DNA from: Diphasiastrum complanatum
Lineage: Eukaryota; Streptophyta; Lycopodiopsida; Lycopodiales; Lycopodiaceae
Direction: 5' to 3'
Length of the DNA stretch: 64,000 nt
Assembly (NCBI GenBank): GCA_029204225.1
Contig: CM055092.1
Location: 76,354,590 to 76,418,589, forward strand
Part shown: one piece after another, positions 1 to 12,700 of the stretch
Layout: every line of letters starts with the position of its first letter
Position numbering within the stretch: the stretch's first letter is position 1
Made by a program: the position numbers and the translations under genes
The notes under the pieces: model-generated
Told to the model about the DNA's origin: nothing
The model's input: only the letters and a program-made list of their open reading frames with translations
The model's database searches: none

Positions 1-63
1 TATATGCACTTTAGGGTTTCGATCCGTTATATTCGTTTGATCCTTCTTTTCCTCTCTCTCTCG

Positions 64-103
<40 letters not shown>

Positions 104-413
104 GCGATGGCGATGGATGCATGCAACACGATGAGGAGAAGCGATGCGTTGGAGGCGAACAGGGGAAGCGATTGTTCTGTTTCCTCACTCTGCCACTCAA
201 TTCTCTTGCACTCTTTGAATTCTTTTAGTGTGTAGTTTGCGGGTTCCCCGCCTCTCACTGGGAGGACAGAGTTGTTTGCCCGCTACCGTTGGATATGGCC
301 AAGAACATCCAGATTCTTCCGCGTCTTCATCAAGGACCATTGAAAAATCTCCAATTGGCGAAATTTCAACCTTTTAGTGATTCGTTTTTGTGAAACCCTA
401 ATTTTAATGGAAA
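1..413 (+). promoter_or_regulatory. Upstream region / 5' leader of the dioxygenase gene, with TC microsatellite
   Basis: A pyrimidine (TC)n tract fills about 51-100, a common feature of plant 5' leaders. The first coding ATG used here is at 414 (A at -3). An ATG at 407 opens a 14-codon uORF in another frame that ends at 451, so it overlaps the main start and could dampen initiation. A longer uORF at 4-228 crosses the TC tract and is probably chance. I cannot fix the transcription start from the sequence. Confidence 0.5.
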
Positions 414-755
414 ATGAGAGAGGGGGTAGCAACAGGAATGATGGCCTCTAGCAGGAAAAACCTTGCGCTGCAAGCTCCGAACGGTTTGGCGCTGCCATCG
501 CAAAGATCGCCTCAAGGGGCTGCAGAAGAGACGGAAATGGAATGGAATGCAGTTCCTAGGCTTCAAAAGGATCCTCATGTGGGGCATGAACCTGAGCGAT
601 ATGATGACCTGGCAAATCTGGAGTATCCGGCCGCACTTTATAGTGCCATGGAGCAATATCTTCCCGCTCACTTACTGAAAGCTGCACGTGACAAGAAGAT
701 TGCGTTCTTGGAGCGAATCTGGTCGAAGTATCGACCAAATGGCGAGCGTGCTCGG
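414..755 (+). CDS. Exon 1 of the dioxygenase (residues 1-114)
   Basis: It opens with MREGVATGMM and ends with the codons for GERAR. Donor GTAGGT lies at 756 and the exon ends in phase 0. The stretch from about residue 60 (ERYDDLANLEY) resembles the family's N-terminal segment. The first 50 residues are poorly conserved and may be disordered or a targeting region. Intron 1 is 492 bp. Confidence 0.9.
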
Positions 756-3700
756 GTAGGTTTTTCAAGTAAAGATTCCACGAATCACTATACTATCTAT
801 TAGTCGTGTGAACCGTGACAAACAATTTGAGTGTCAGCTAGGTTTTCCACCTGATTCAAGATTGGTGATCATGAATTGGATGAATTGTGGTTCAATCCCA
901 TTAACACTTGCATCGTTGATGGGAGAAAAGTAGTGGCCTTTTTGCATTTGATATCAACAAGTTGTAACATTTTTTGCATCATTATTATCTCCAATTTCTT
1001 GCATTCTAGACAAGGGATTTGGGCTGTGCTTTTCAATTCAAACGAAAAGAATCTTACATAGAAATTTCGAAGTTGAATTTCATTTGATTTGAATCCAATC
1101 CTTCAAATAAGAGAGTGGGCTCCTTATACCAAAATTTCCGTATTCAATATTCTCCCCAAGATCTTTGAGTAAATGTAGGGATAATGTAGCGAGGTTGTTG
1201 ATTTGATAATGTTCATTTTTTATTGGTGATCGATTGTTGTTTTGTAGAAGCATCGGGAGTATCGTGAAATCATTCGCCAAAACTACCAGGTTGGTTGTCC
1301 ATCCATTTTGAGATCAAGAGCTTGTTACATTATTGCTATTATGTTGCTTTTTCTTGTTTTGTGACATGTTAACATGACTTGTTTCATACATAGTCAAGTG
1401 CTAGTTTTTGCTTTTGTCACTAGCATCATCCTTGCTTCTTAGGAAGAAAAAATGATGTTTCGTATCACTAGCATTTATGCATTGGAAAAATTTTCTTTGT
1501 TAGTACTAATAGGTTCGAGACCTGTCTCAAATCTCTTATATAAGATGGTGTGTAGATTCATATTTTAGCACTAATTTTTCTCCTTGCATAGTATGCTAAA
1601 TAGCAAGATTGCAATCATAGATGAAAGATTATTGTGAAAATACAACATGCACATGATTTTATCGTAGTTTTTTCTAGTCCAACCCACCTAGTCTTCTTAG
1701 CAGTGGTCTTTGCGTTCACAATTCCTCTCATTTCATCGCGATATTCACTTTATGATTGAAGGACCTAATCTTGTATGTTTTGTTTATGTTTAGGTTTGAT
1801 AAAGTTAAGAACATAAATCACATGTTTTTAGGGCCTTATCGATCTCATAGTTACCATCAAACACATTGCATTGGACTTCAAATTTGCAAACATGTTTGCA
1901 AGCTTGAAACATTTATTCCAAAAAGTTTGTGCGAATCGCAACATATAATCGTAAGGGGGCCCCTACTTGTAGTTTAACCATTTAGTTAGGCAACCATTAG
2001 CCTACTAAGGTAGATGGTGGCCCCACTTGCTTATTAGCACTAAATATTGAAACGGTAGACGATAGAAAGTAAGAAAAGAGTTATTTAAGCATTCGAGAGC
2101 ATCCTCCCCTTGATAAGAATAGAAATGTAAGTAATCTATGCACAACTTGAATTTTGTTGCGAGAAGTCTTACCTGGATGATCGTAGACATGTTTTCTTGT
2201 GAGGATGCCATACTAATCCTTCGGGTGCTTTTGTTTTCGTTAGAATCAATTCATTTGATACGTTATTGTCAAATAAGGTCTATGCGTCCTTGTTTAGAAG
2301 CAGAAGTCAAAGTATCGAACAGCCTCAATCCAAATGCTATATCAAGTTGGAGCAAGAGATATTTGTATATACTTGTGTAGAAGCTTATTGATATATGGTT
2401 TGAAACCGAACCTAACCGAAAAAGAAGGCCGTAGTAACAATCGATGCTACAAGATGTAAATGTTTTCTCCGTTAGTGATCGAAAGCTAGTATCTACTTCG
2501 TAGTAGAAACTAGTAGAAAGTATGAGAGTAGCCTGACAGATACGTAAGAGATAGCAAAAAGCTTTATGCATGTTGTGTCATCAATAGTAGCAAAACGTGC
2601 AAGATTTTGAGCTGTAGTTCTGTATGGTAGAATGAAAACAAGTGTTGGTCCATCGCTGGACTCAAGAGTGACCTTTCACTAAAGGACAGCCCATCCATCG
2701 CTGGACAACAGTGCTTATTATGTGTTATTGTTAGCAAAAACCATCATTCAAACATATATATGAAATGGTGAGCTGATCAGAAACAACACTTATTGCAAAA
2801 CCTATGCATGCTCCATCGCTGCTTATGTAGCATGAAAATATGCTTTTGAAAATATATAACAAGTATGAGGCGTAGCCAACGCTGGCTAGCGGACTTCATT
2901 ATCAAAAAAGAGAGTGGAAATATAGCACAAGTCAATCGTTGGTCCATCGCTGGACAACGGACTATTTTTCACATAATATGAGCCAAATTTTGAGCATGAT
3001 CCATCGCTGGACAGCAGACTACTTTTTATATAAGATGAGCCAAAATTTTGAGCATGATCCATCGTTGGTATCTCACAGGAGGTAATTGCTGCTATTATTA
3101 CATTATACGAGAGAGTTTTGGCGCGTTTCCGTGATGGAGATGGATGGATGGTCCTCATATATCCATAGTATAGTAGGAGTAAAGCAGGGCTGTCCTTTGT
3201 CACCCACCCTCTTTGCTTTATACATTGATGACCTTGAGCGGATCATTCGAGAAGAGGGTGGTGATCGCTGTCCTCTAGCAGATATTGTTATCCCTATCCT
3301 TCTTTATGCAGATGATGTGGTTCTACTATCATGTTCGGCTACAGGACTTCAGCGACATACATCTCGCGTACCATTTGAGCGACACACCGTGGGTCCTCAT
3401 AAGCTATGAGAGAGCGTAGAGTGGTAGGCATCCCTCGGAACAGGCAATAATATCGCCCTCTGATCTCATAATATACAGGCCACCTAAAGATAAAGTGCTC
3501 CTCAGACTCCACCTCACCTAGAGAACATAACTGGCAAATCCGCTCCTCTCTGGGAATACCATGGAACCTCCCAGTCTCAATAGCTAGCTGATGAGAGGAC
3601 ACCCTGAGCTGCCTCAATGTGAATATGAGGCAATGTGACAATCTCGAGTCCAAGTAGCGTGGCATGACCGGGGTTCCCGATGCATCTAGCTCCAAGAAAT

Positions 3701-6700
3701 GAGTCCGGTAGAAAGCTGGCTTTACCCCTAACTGGTTATTCCAAGTCCGCTCTAGGTATGTGCGACTGAGGAAGCGTCTGATATACTGATGTGTGCCTAA
3801 GGGGAGCTCTGTGATGGAGATGCCAAATGACGCAAGTAGGAGGTGAGAGGCCTGAGAGAACCATGATAACCTGTAGCCTTGATCGTGAAGACGCTGTGAA
3901 GAGGATAGTGCAACCTGTATGTATCGCCTGTCTATCTCTGGTAACGCCTGTATAGTTATGGACTCGGCTCATTACATTCGCCGCGTCCATTTATATTTAC
4001 TTTACTTTATGCATAAGCAGGCCTTGGGCCCTTTTTTATTCATTAGTGACATTTGGACATATTACTGGAGAGTGGGGGTCTTCTTCTAACCCACCTCTTG
4101 GTTTCTTTCCACGTCCCCCAGTTCCTGAGCCACACTTTGCTCGAGACTTTCGTGATAGGGTACAACTTGCTACCTATTCCGGTTCCTCTGACGGGAACTT
4201 ATTGGAGAAATGGTTTGCTAAGCTTGACACATATTTTCAGATCTACCCTAAGACTGATCCTCAGAAGATCCAGTTGGTTGCTTTACACTTAGATGGAGGC
4301 GCCGCCACATGGTGGCAAGTTTATCGAGCTGATCCTGATCGGGAAGGGCTCCATATATGGTCAGACCAGTGACCTTGCTTTTTATATAGATCAGTTTATG
4401 GAGCTTTCTTATCTTTTCACAGATCTACTGCCCACTGAGCTTATTTCTCGTTACATTGCTGGGCTTCGTGGTGCCTTACGTTACGATGTTTCTTCCTTCC
4501 GTCCTCCCACACTTGTTGAGGCGATGTCTCTTGCCAGTACTTTACAGCACAAGTACTCTGACACCCTTCCTTCCCGCTTCTCCTGATCCCGTCCTTCCGC
4601 TTCATCTTTTCCCTCTATGTCCACCCCTACACCTGCCCCTTCAGTTCCAGTTCCTTGCATTGTGGACCCTCGACTTACTTTTGTCCGACGTTACACGTCT
4701 GCAGAGTTTGCTGACCTTCAGGATCCTATATCACACAGTTTGAGCGAGTTGCCTGCTTTACTTGAGATAGTTATGGATCTACCTGAGCTCGTCATTGTAT
4801 CCCATAGTGAGTCAGAGTCACATATACAAGTTCCTACTGATGCTGATTCACATATACAGGTTGCGGCTGATATGGTCCTTGATACTGACATAGCATGCTA
4901 TGATCCTATTGATGATGCTGTTCCATGCTTTGATATTGTTGTTGAGTACTTTGATGCTACTCGTGTTCCTGAGCGCCATGCTATAGATGTTGTCGCCTAT
5001 GCTCCTTATTTCGATATTATTCATGGGTCTACGGTTTCAGATGCTTTGGCTACTCCAGTAGATCTCCATATGGAATACGGTTATACATTTCATGATGGTC
5101 CTATTGTATACTCACTAGCTGCTTTGTTGATACCCGTGTAGATGAGTATGCGGTTCTTCTAGATGCATATTTAGGCCAGAACTTATCAGTTGATGCTTCT
5201 GTTATTATGCCTACGTATGTTGTTCCATCTGTGGATCATACTATTCTAGATGCGGGGCGAGAGTATATTGCTTTAGTGGATACAGGCAGTACACATTCAT
5301 TTATTGGTCATTCTTGGTTTCATTGATATTCAGGCCGTATACCTTGGTGGTATTTCTACTACCCTCCTGGTTCGGTGGTTGGTGCAGTATCTTCTCCATT
5401 GATCTCTATATCTTCATCTCTTGAGTCTGTTATGGTTGATGTTCCTGCTGATTTCTATGGGGTTCTTCATGGGTCCACGTTTGATGGTTCCCTCGCTATT
5501 GGTGATCAGGTTGTATCTTCTTTCGCTTTACTCCATGGATCTCTGCTTGAGGTTTGTGAATCGCCTCATGATATTTCTACGGTTCCTTACATGATTCATG
5601 CGCCTTTGGCCCTTACCGTTACACATTTTCCATCTGAGGATATTTGTGAGATGGTCACTATCACTTATCTAGGGTATTTATATGCTGGGATCTTTCTAGA
5701 TGAGTATACGGGCATCCTTCAGTCTCCTTGTGTTTCTACGTATAGGTTTGCTGCAGTCCATGCCGATGCTATGGATATATGGCATTCCTGGTTATTACGT
5801 ATAGCTTGGTTTTCATTTGGACATGTTGATTGGTGCTGGTTTTTCCATATTACTGATCGCCTATGGTACGAATATCTCTATGATTATGCATGTGGCTCTC
5901 TATCTGTTCCTTGGATTGTTGCTCATTGTCAGGCTTGGCATATTCTGATGGCTTGGGTTATTGCCTCCGTTCTAGCTACTGTTTGTCCAGGTGATCTTCA
6001 GATTCCCCGTCATTTCAGGTTGCTCCATATCGCTTGGTCTCCGATGCTGAGTTGCCACTTTGTTCTGGTTTTCCGAGACCATCAGAGTACCTTGAGAGAG
6101 TTCCTTCTCCTCTCTTGGATAGTTTTTGGGGATGTTGCCGCCATATACTTCAGTATTGCTCATATGTGCTTTGATACTCATTCCTAGCTACATGTGGATA
6201 TTGATCCAATGCTTGCTACTGATGTTGGGGATCCTATTTCTCGTTCCAGTGCATTTCTTCTATTCCTCACTTGTGCGCCTGGTGTGTACTTTGGGACTAC
6301 ACTTGCGGCTAGTTCCGCTGAGTCTCCGATTTTCCATCCGTTTGGTGTACCCTATGATGGATTGGTATGTCCATATGAGGTCTTTCTGGATGAGTTTTTC
6401 GGCTACAATTTTTCAGCTCAGGCCTCTACTTTTTCTAGATTTGTTGCTATTGTTTTTATGCATCATGTCTTTTTAGATGATGCATTGATTTCTTGGACCT
6501 CTTGGAGCTTTTGGCATGCTGCTCTTCTCGTGATAGGGGCCTTGAAGGTACCGTGTGCCATTGCTACTTCTCATTCATGAGCCTTATGGATACCTTGGGC
6601 TTTTGACCATGCTGGTGCGCATTTCTCCATTTTAGCTATCCTTTGTCAGGATGATCTCTTTATGATTCATGTTTCCTGGCATATCGCTTGCTTTTCCATG

Positions 6701-9700
6701 CTACTACAGCGTGCCTGTCATCCTGCTTATGTTCCTACTCCTTGGTGCTGGTCTTTTGATGCTGCTATCTTTTCTTGGGGCACCTATATCATTGAGTTTG
6801 CACATATGGTTGATGGTTACATGTATGATGCGGCTATTCACGATGAGTGTCCATCTCTTTTCCAGTTTCCTTATTGGCTTCCCGTTGCTGATGTAGTTCT
6901 ACCTTCTTGGGCTTTTTGGATACCTTGGTATGATGTTCCTATCTTTTGGGCTGATCCTCTACTATCTTGGGCATTACGGATACCTTGGCATTCTTGGTTG
7001 CTGCTTGATTCTGGTTCCTTGGCATTCTTGGCTGTTCCATATTGCTTGGTTTCAGATGACGTGGCCGAGATGTTCCCTTCGTCGCCATGATGTTGATCCT
7101 GAGCTGTTCCCTTTCTTACCAACTGCCATTCACCAGGTTCGCCTTCACCATAGTTGATGCTGCCGGCAGATTCAGTTTTTGGTCTAGTTCGATGGTCGTC
7201 CTGTTGAGGAGGCCACATGGGAGCCTATTGATGTCTTTTATCAGACACCATCACTTGCGGATCAGGATTGTGCTCCTCCTGCACTTGTTGATTTCTCTAC
7301 ATCAGATGCTGCTCTAGTTGTTGATGCACCAGGGCTTGCTGCTGTTTGATCCAGTTTCTTTTCGGCAGTTGGGTCCTTTTTTTTGTGCCGGTGAGAGTTA
7401 TGGACTAGGCTCATTACATTCGCCGCGTCCATTTACATTTACTTTACTTTATGCATAAGCAGGCCTTGGGCCCTTTTTTATTCATTAGTGACACTTAGAC
7501 TATATGGTTGGCCTTTGGCCTTATTATTCATTAATAGGCCATTTGGACATATTACTGGAGAGTGGGGGCCTTCTTGGAGGGCGCACTATTTTCCCTCCCA
7601 GTTGGGCCCTAGCCACCGGAAGCTTCCTTTTAGGGCTTCCTCTTGGCTATAAGTAGGGAAACTGTGTCATTTGTTATTCAGCTGATGATATTGATCTCTC
7701 TCTTTAGCCTCCTTAATCTCTCTCTTTCCTGTTTTCTAGGGTTAAGCCTTGCTTATGTGTTGCTTTCATAGCTTAAGTCTTGCTTATGTGATGCTTTCAT
7801 AGCTTAGCTCTAGATCAGCTGTGGCTCTATTCGTAACTTGTATCCTCTGTATATAGGTGATGAGCTGAAGTGCTGCCTCGATCTGTATAGGTGGAACTGC
7901 AAACTTGGCCAGGAGAATCGCATGTGGAACAAAAGGCTTCGCTCGAATCAACTGAGCTAGCATGGTGGTCTGTAATCGTGAGAGACTGACCCAGTGTGAA
8001 GAAGGGAGACCTGTACACCATGTCTCTGCCGCATATAAAGCCGTGGGAGTAACAATGGTATCAAAGAGGCGACACTTACTGCGAGCATCCTGGATGGACT
8101 TCCGGAAGCAAAATCGCTCTAGCTGAACAAGGGAAGCATGTCCCTTCCCCAGTTGAGTGGTAGCGGCCTGTATCATGCTAAAAGTAGGACCTGAGAAAAG
8201 GACCCCTAGGAAGAGACCACCTCTAGAACCTGCCCACCCAAAGTAAGCTCCTGTCGCTGCATGAATGCTCTCGAAGTGTTGAAGACCATAACCTTGGTCT
8301 TCCCAATGTTCACCCCTAGGCCCCATCTGGTACAAAACTCATGCAAGCAATCCAACTGTCGCTGTAGACCCTCTCTGGTCGGTGAGACCAATACCACATC
8401 ATCGGCATAAAGGAGGATAGCAATCAAGATGTCACCAAGCCTGCAGCCAGGACCGCCACCCTGTTTAATGACTCTCTCCAACTCATCTATATTCAAGCCA
8501 AAGAGGACTGGTGAGAGGGAGAGATTGTGATCATAACTTGGTAGGTAGGACTATCCAATATCCTAACTTGGGATTCTTATGTGAGGTCATGGATTTCTCA
8601 AGTCCATGTAGTCTTATCGCATTTTTGACACGCAATTTTGTGCTTGTGGAGTTGTCACTTTTTCCCTAGTTGCAACAAAATGGGCCATCTTGTTCTATTG
8701 GCCTACCACTACCAAAGTAGATTTTAACCTAACTTGGGGTCAATTATTAGCACAAATAATACTTGGAGATAGTAAGAATAAATGCAGTTGTCGCATTCCA
8801 ACAAATTGAAAACAATAGTTGGCTGATAATCAGCCAGTAGTACTAATTTTTAATGGTACAAAAACTAATTTATGTTAGTTAAGAAGCTGATCTACACTGC
8901 TATATGCTAAGTAATGTAGGTCTCTCACCAATTGACCAAGTCATATGAGGTGCACTTGTATATATCATGGGAGAGCTAGAGTTTGTGAGTTAGGGCTGAA
9001 GGAATCACAATGTCCATAATAATAGAATATGAAAAATAAATGTGGACCCTAGACCCAAGTCATCAAGTCTAAAATATCAATAACAACAAGGGTGTCCAAT
9101 AGTATCAAAACGCTCAAATGCTCAGAGATGCTATGAAGTAATAACATGAGGCTTGAGGGAAAGAGACTGGATGTAATGTTGGTAACTTTCCTCATGCTTT
9201 GAAAAACATCGCCCCACTATTGATAGTAGTAGAAGGGGATGGACAAAGTCCTTGTTAAACTTAAAAATAAACTAATATGGGGCTTGAGGCAAAGAGGCTA
9301 TGTATGTAATGCTGGTAACTTTTCTCATACACTTAAAGACATTGCCCCATTGGTCTTACGGTGTTCTTTATAGGGGAATCCTATATGGTTAGCATTATAT
9401 TGTGCATCTCTTTCTAATATTATCAACCAATAAGACATCGATGTGTAGGTCCTCCTACAAAGATTCTCATAGACATTACAGAATCATCGACTTATACTAG
9501 TCTAGAGGCCCTTAAGGGAGGCTATAGGAAGCTTCTATTACTTGCAGGATTACTCAGCTAGGAGGTCATTACCAAAATTTTGACCTAGTGACAACTTAAG
9601 CCAATATTGTAATTGTAATAATTGAGCCAAAAAGAATGAATATGTTGAAGAAGCAGTTGTTGTGAAAGTGTAAATGTTGAATGAAAGGCCAACATGAATT

Positions 9701-12700
9701 TGCTGCCAGATGATGATGTGGCCTCTATCAAGCTCTGCCAATGGATTAGGGATGCCAAAGAAATGCACCTCAAGGAGCATTGTAGGCACTGCACATGATA
9801 AACAAGGCGCTTCAAACAAATATGTACCATGCTAATCGTTTGGATTGAGAATGCCGATCAAACGCATCAATATGGCCATTGTGGCTGTGAAATGTCACAG
9901 GAGATATGCTACATACAAGTAGAGATGTTTTGTAGTGGGTGAACCAATAGTAGCCTCGAGGAAGATGAGTCACCAGATCATGGACCAACAAAAGTTGCTA
10001 CAATACTAATGGGCTGAAGTAGCATGGTAGTGTTGGTGTTGCACAAATGGGAAGTTGACATCCGAGTGTACACTATGTCGCTGTAGTAGTGGGCTAGAAA
10101 TACGAGGGGCAAGATCAATATATACCTAATGTTTCAAGTGTGGAATGAGGGTGCTATTCTCAATGCCAAGAGGAAGACTCCGGCAATGTGTGCGATTAAG
10201 CCCTTTGCCCATGTGCTCCATAAAGAATTTGTGATGAGGGAACTTTACTAGTAGGTACCAGGTGGATCCTGTCACACTTGCAGCAATAGCATGTGATGAT
10301 TGTGAACTCATCTCTCGGTCATTGAGACACTTTAATAGAACACAAGTACTAGATGAAACTAAATATCAATACTAAGTTGCATCAAAAGCATTATTTGAAA
10401 CGAGCGTTTCCAGATCTTAGCGGTTAGGAACTCTGGTATGGAAAAAAATTACCTATGTAATATTACAAATATAATATACATGTATTTCAATGTGATCCTA
10501 AATTTGAAGTCATATGTGGTTTACTTCTATAATCTTCCAATTCACATAATGCTTCTATTATGTTCAAATTTTACTTCTTGATGTCTATTATAGTAACATA
10601 GAATGTACATAGGAGTACATTATGTAAACATAAAGATTGTAATGCTTAGTATTTTTTACTATGCACACACATGCTACATAGCAAATTCTATGAACTTAGG
10701 ACGTATGAACCCATGGTCTTTTGAGAGAAATAATGACAAACTAAGAGCATAACAAGATACAAATAGATATACACAAGCAAAGTAGATAGATACCCTCCCA
10801 ATATTGCAATAATCAAATATCCCACAAAGCAACTACATCTCATGAATACCTTGTGGTGATAGAAGTCTACGTGATAGGACCAAAATATGTATTTAGAAGA
10901 GAGAGACCACATGATCTTTGTAGAGAACTTATTGTGAGACTCCACAACAAAGTTAGCAATCAACTTAGCAATGTGAAAAAATACACTCATGTGTTAGACG
11001 TATATATTAATAGTGCCACAATGAAGAAGCAAAATATCTCAACAATAACAACTTCGTGGATAAAAGTGATAGTATAAGACAATAGATCGTATTACCTAGT
11101 GAACTACATAGTTGAGAAAGGCTATGTATAGGTACTATAAACCAGCCCAGAACACTTGAAGATATGCCAATCAAAAAAGAGAAGCCAAGGCATCCATATG
11201 ACCCTATGAGCAAGATTTCCAAATTCCAATAGGAGCAGCATGAAAGACCAGGAGTGTTGTATACCTTAAAACGTCAAATTGAGCCAAATATGGCTCTTTA
11301 GAATCTGGACCAAAACGACAAGATATACGCGAGTCGACAAGTAAAATTGACATTATCATAATTTTGAACAATAAACTTTCCGCAATGCTATCCACTTGTT
11401 AGTGGTCACAAAAGATAATGGGCTTAAAAATGTTCACATACTCTATGTGCAGATGTTGTTTTTTAATAGGCAAATTTTGCCCAAATAGTTGTTTTCCAAC
11501 CTCTTTTAATAGATGAAAATTAATAAAAATAAACAGATTTTTGGAGCATTTTGATCCATAACTCTCTCAAAAATCTATAATGTTTCAAAACAAGCATTTC
11601 ATTTGCAATTTAGAATGTTGTGTTTCGAAATGTGATGCAACTAGGATTAATGGTAGAAAATCCAACATTCCAATGGAGTTGTATCACCCAGGAATGGGAG
11701 AGACCAGTTTTGATGTGAGCAACATACCTGCCAGCCTAATTTACACGAAATCCAAGATGAAGAATCGGTCACGTCTAAAGAAGTACCATGCTAATTGAAT
11801 GAGTTGACTAATACTGATACTCATGTACATACCTGTAGCCATATATGCCTAACATTGAAGCCAACCCGATGGATCAACAAAACCACTGGAATGTGAAAAT
11901 ACCATCGCACTTCCACTAGCTCACTCTTAAAGCATGATATTGTAAAGGAAAATTCCCATACCAATGTGGAGATCCCCATGTGGAGGAAGGTTCCATGATT
12001 GTCGAGCAGCCTAAGCATTGATTGGACTAATTCTATTCCAAGCTAGTTTTATAGACGAAGAAAGCCAGGTTGTAATAATCTTGAATAGGTACAAGGATCC
12101 GAAGCTCATGTAAGGAACATAAATGCCAATGACAATGAACAAGAGCTGGTACAGAGATCCCAAGCTAGTTGACAAGACCATGCATATCAACCAACATTAA
12201 TAGGAGCTAGTGGCACGAAAGCATTAGATAGTGTAACAAGACTAGCCAAATGTGAAGGCCTCTTATTACAATGGCAAAAGAAGTCATGTGACCAGAATTG
12301 CTTTGATTGGAAGTGCCAACTGAAAGAGAAGCTTCTATAGGAGTGTGGGAATGCTTGCATGTATGCAATCCACTAAAAGAGCACATACCGATATGAAGAT
12401 TATAGGAACAAAAGGAGGAACATGGACCTCTTTTAAGAGTGCAAGAACCACAAGACCGGCCTTGTAACTTGGATTTTTGGCTTGAACTCGCAAACAAGAT
12501 AGCCCTTTAGTGCTGGCACTTCATGATGGCAGAGTTTGCCCTTCACCTCTGAAGAAGTATTTCTTGTACAACTATATGAAAGCTAATGTGGGCATATGTT
12601 TGTGCATGTGAACTACTACTTTGTAGCATATGGTCCTCATTGTGCATGATGAAGTTGATGGTCCAAGACTTTGTGGTTGGACTCCGTAAGGTTGACAATG

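Larger units (their letters stand above)
3954..7838 (+). mobile_element. Non-autonomous Ty3-type LTR retrotransposon nested in a LINE
   Basis: The element spans from AGTTATGG at 3954 to CGTAACT at 7838. It has 5-bp inverted ends AGTTA/TAACT and a TGTAT target duplication. The order is a truncated 5' LTR, a Ty3-type gag remnant, an aspartic-protease core, then about 2 kb where RT, RNase H and integrase would be expected but are absent, then a 443-bp 3' LTR. It therefore needed enzymes in trans. The loss of most of the 5' LTR and of the primer site makes it immobile now. Confidence 0.85.

Noticed and set aside
3078-3948. Twin-priming 5' inversion of one LINE
   Set aside because: The inverted piece lies at the 3' side and overlaps in content with the RT part at 8,206-8,517, so a single insertion does not explain it.
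5375-7090. Envelope-like or membrane protein in the Ty3 element
   Set aside because: The hydrophobic, Trp-rich frames lack signal peptide order and defined membrane spans, and they arise from repeated DNA units.
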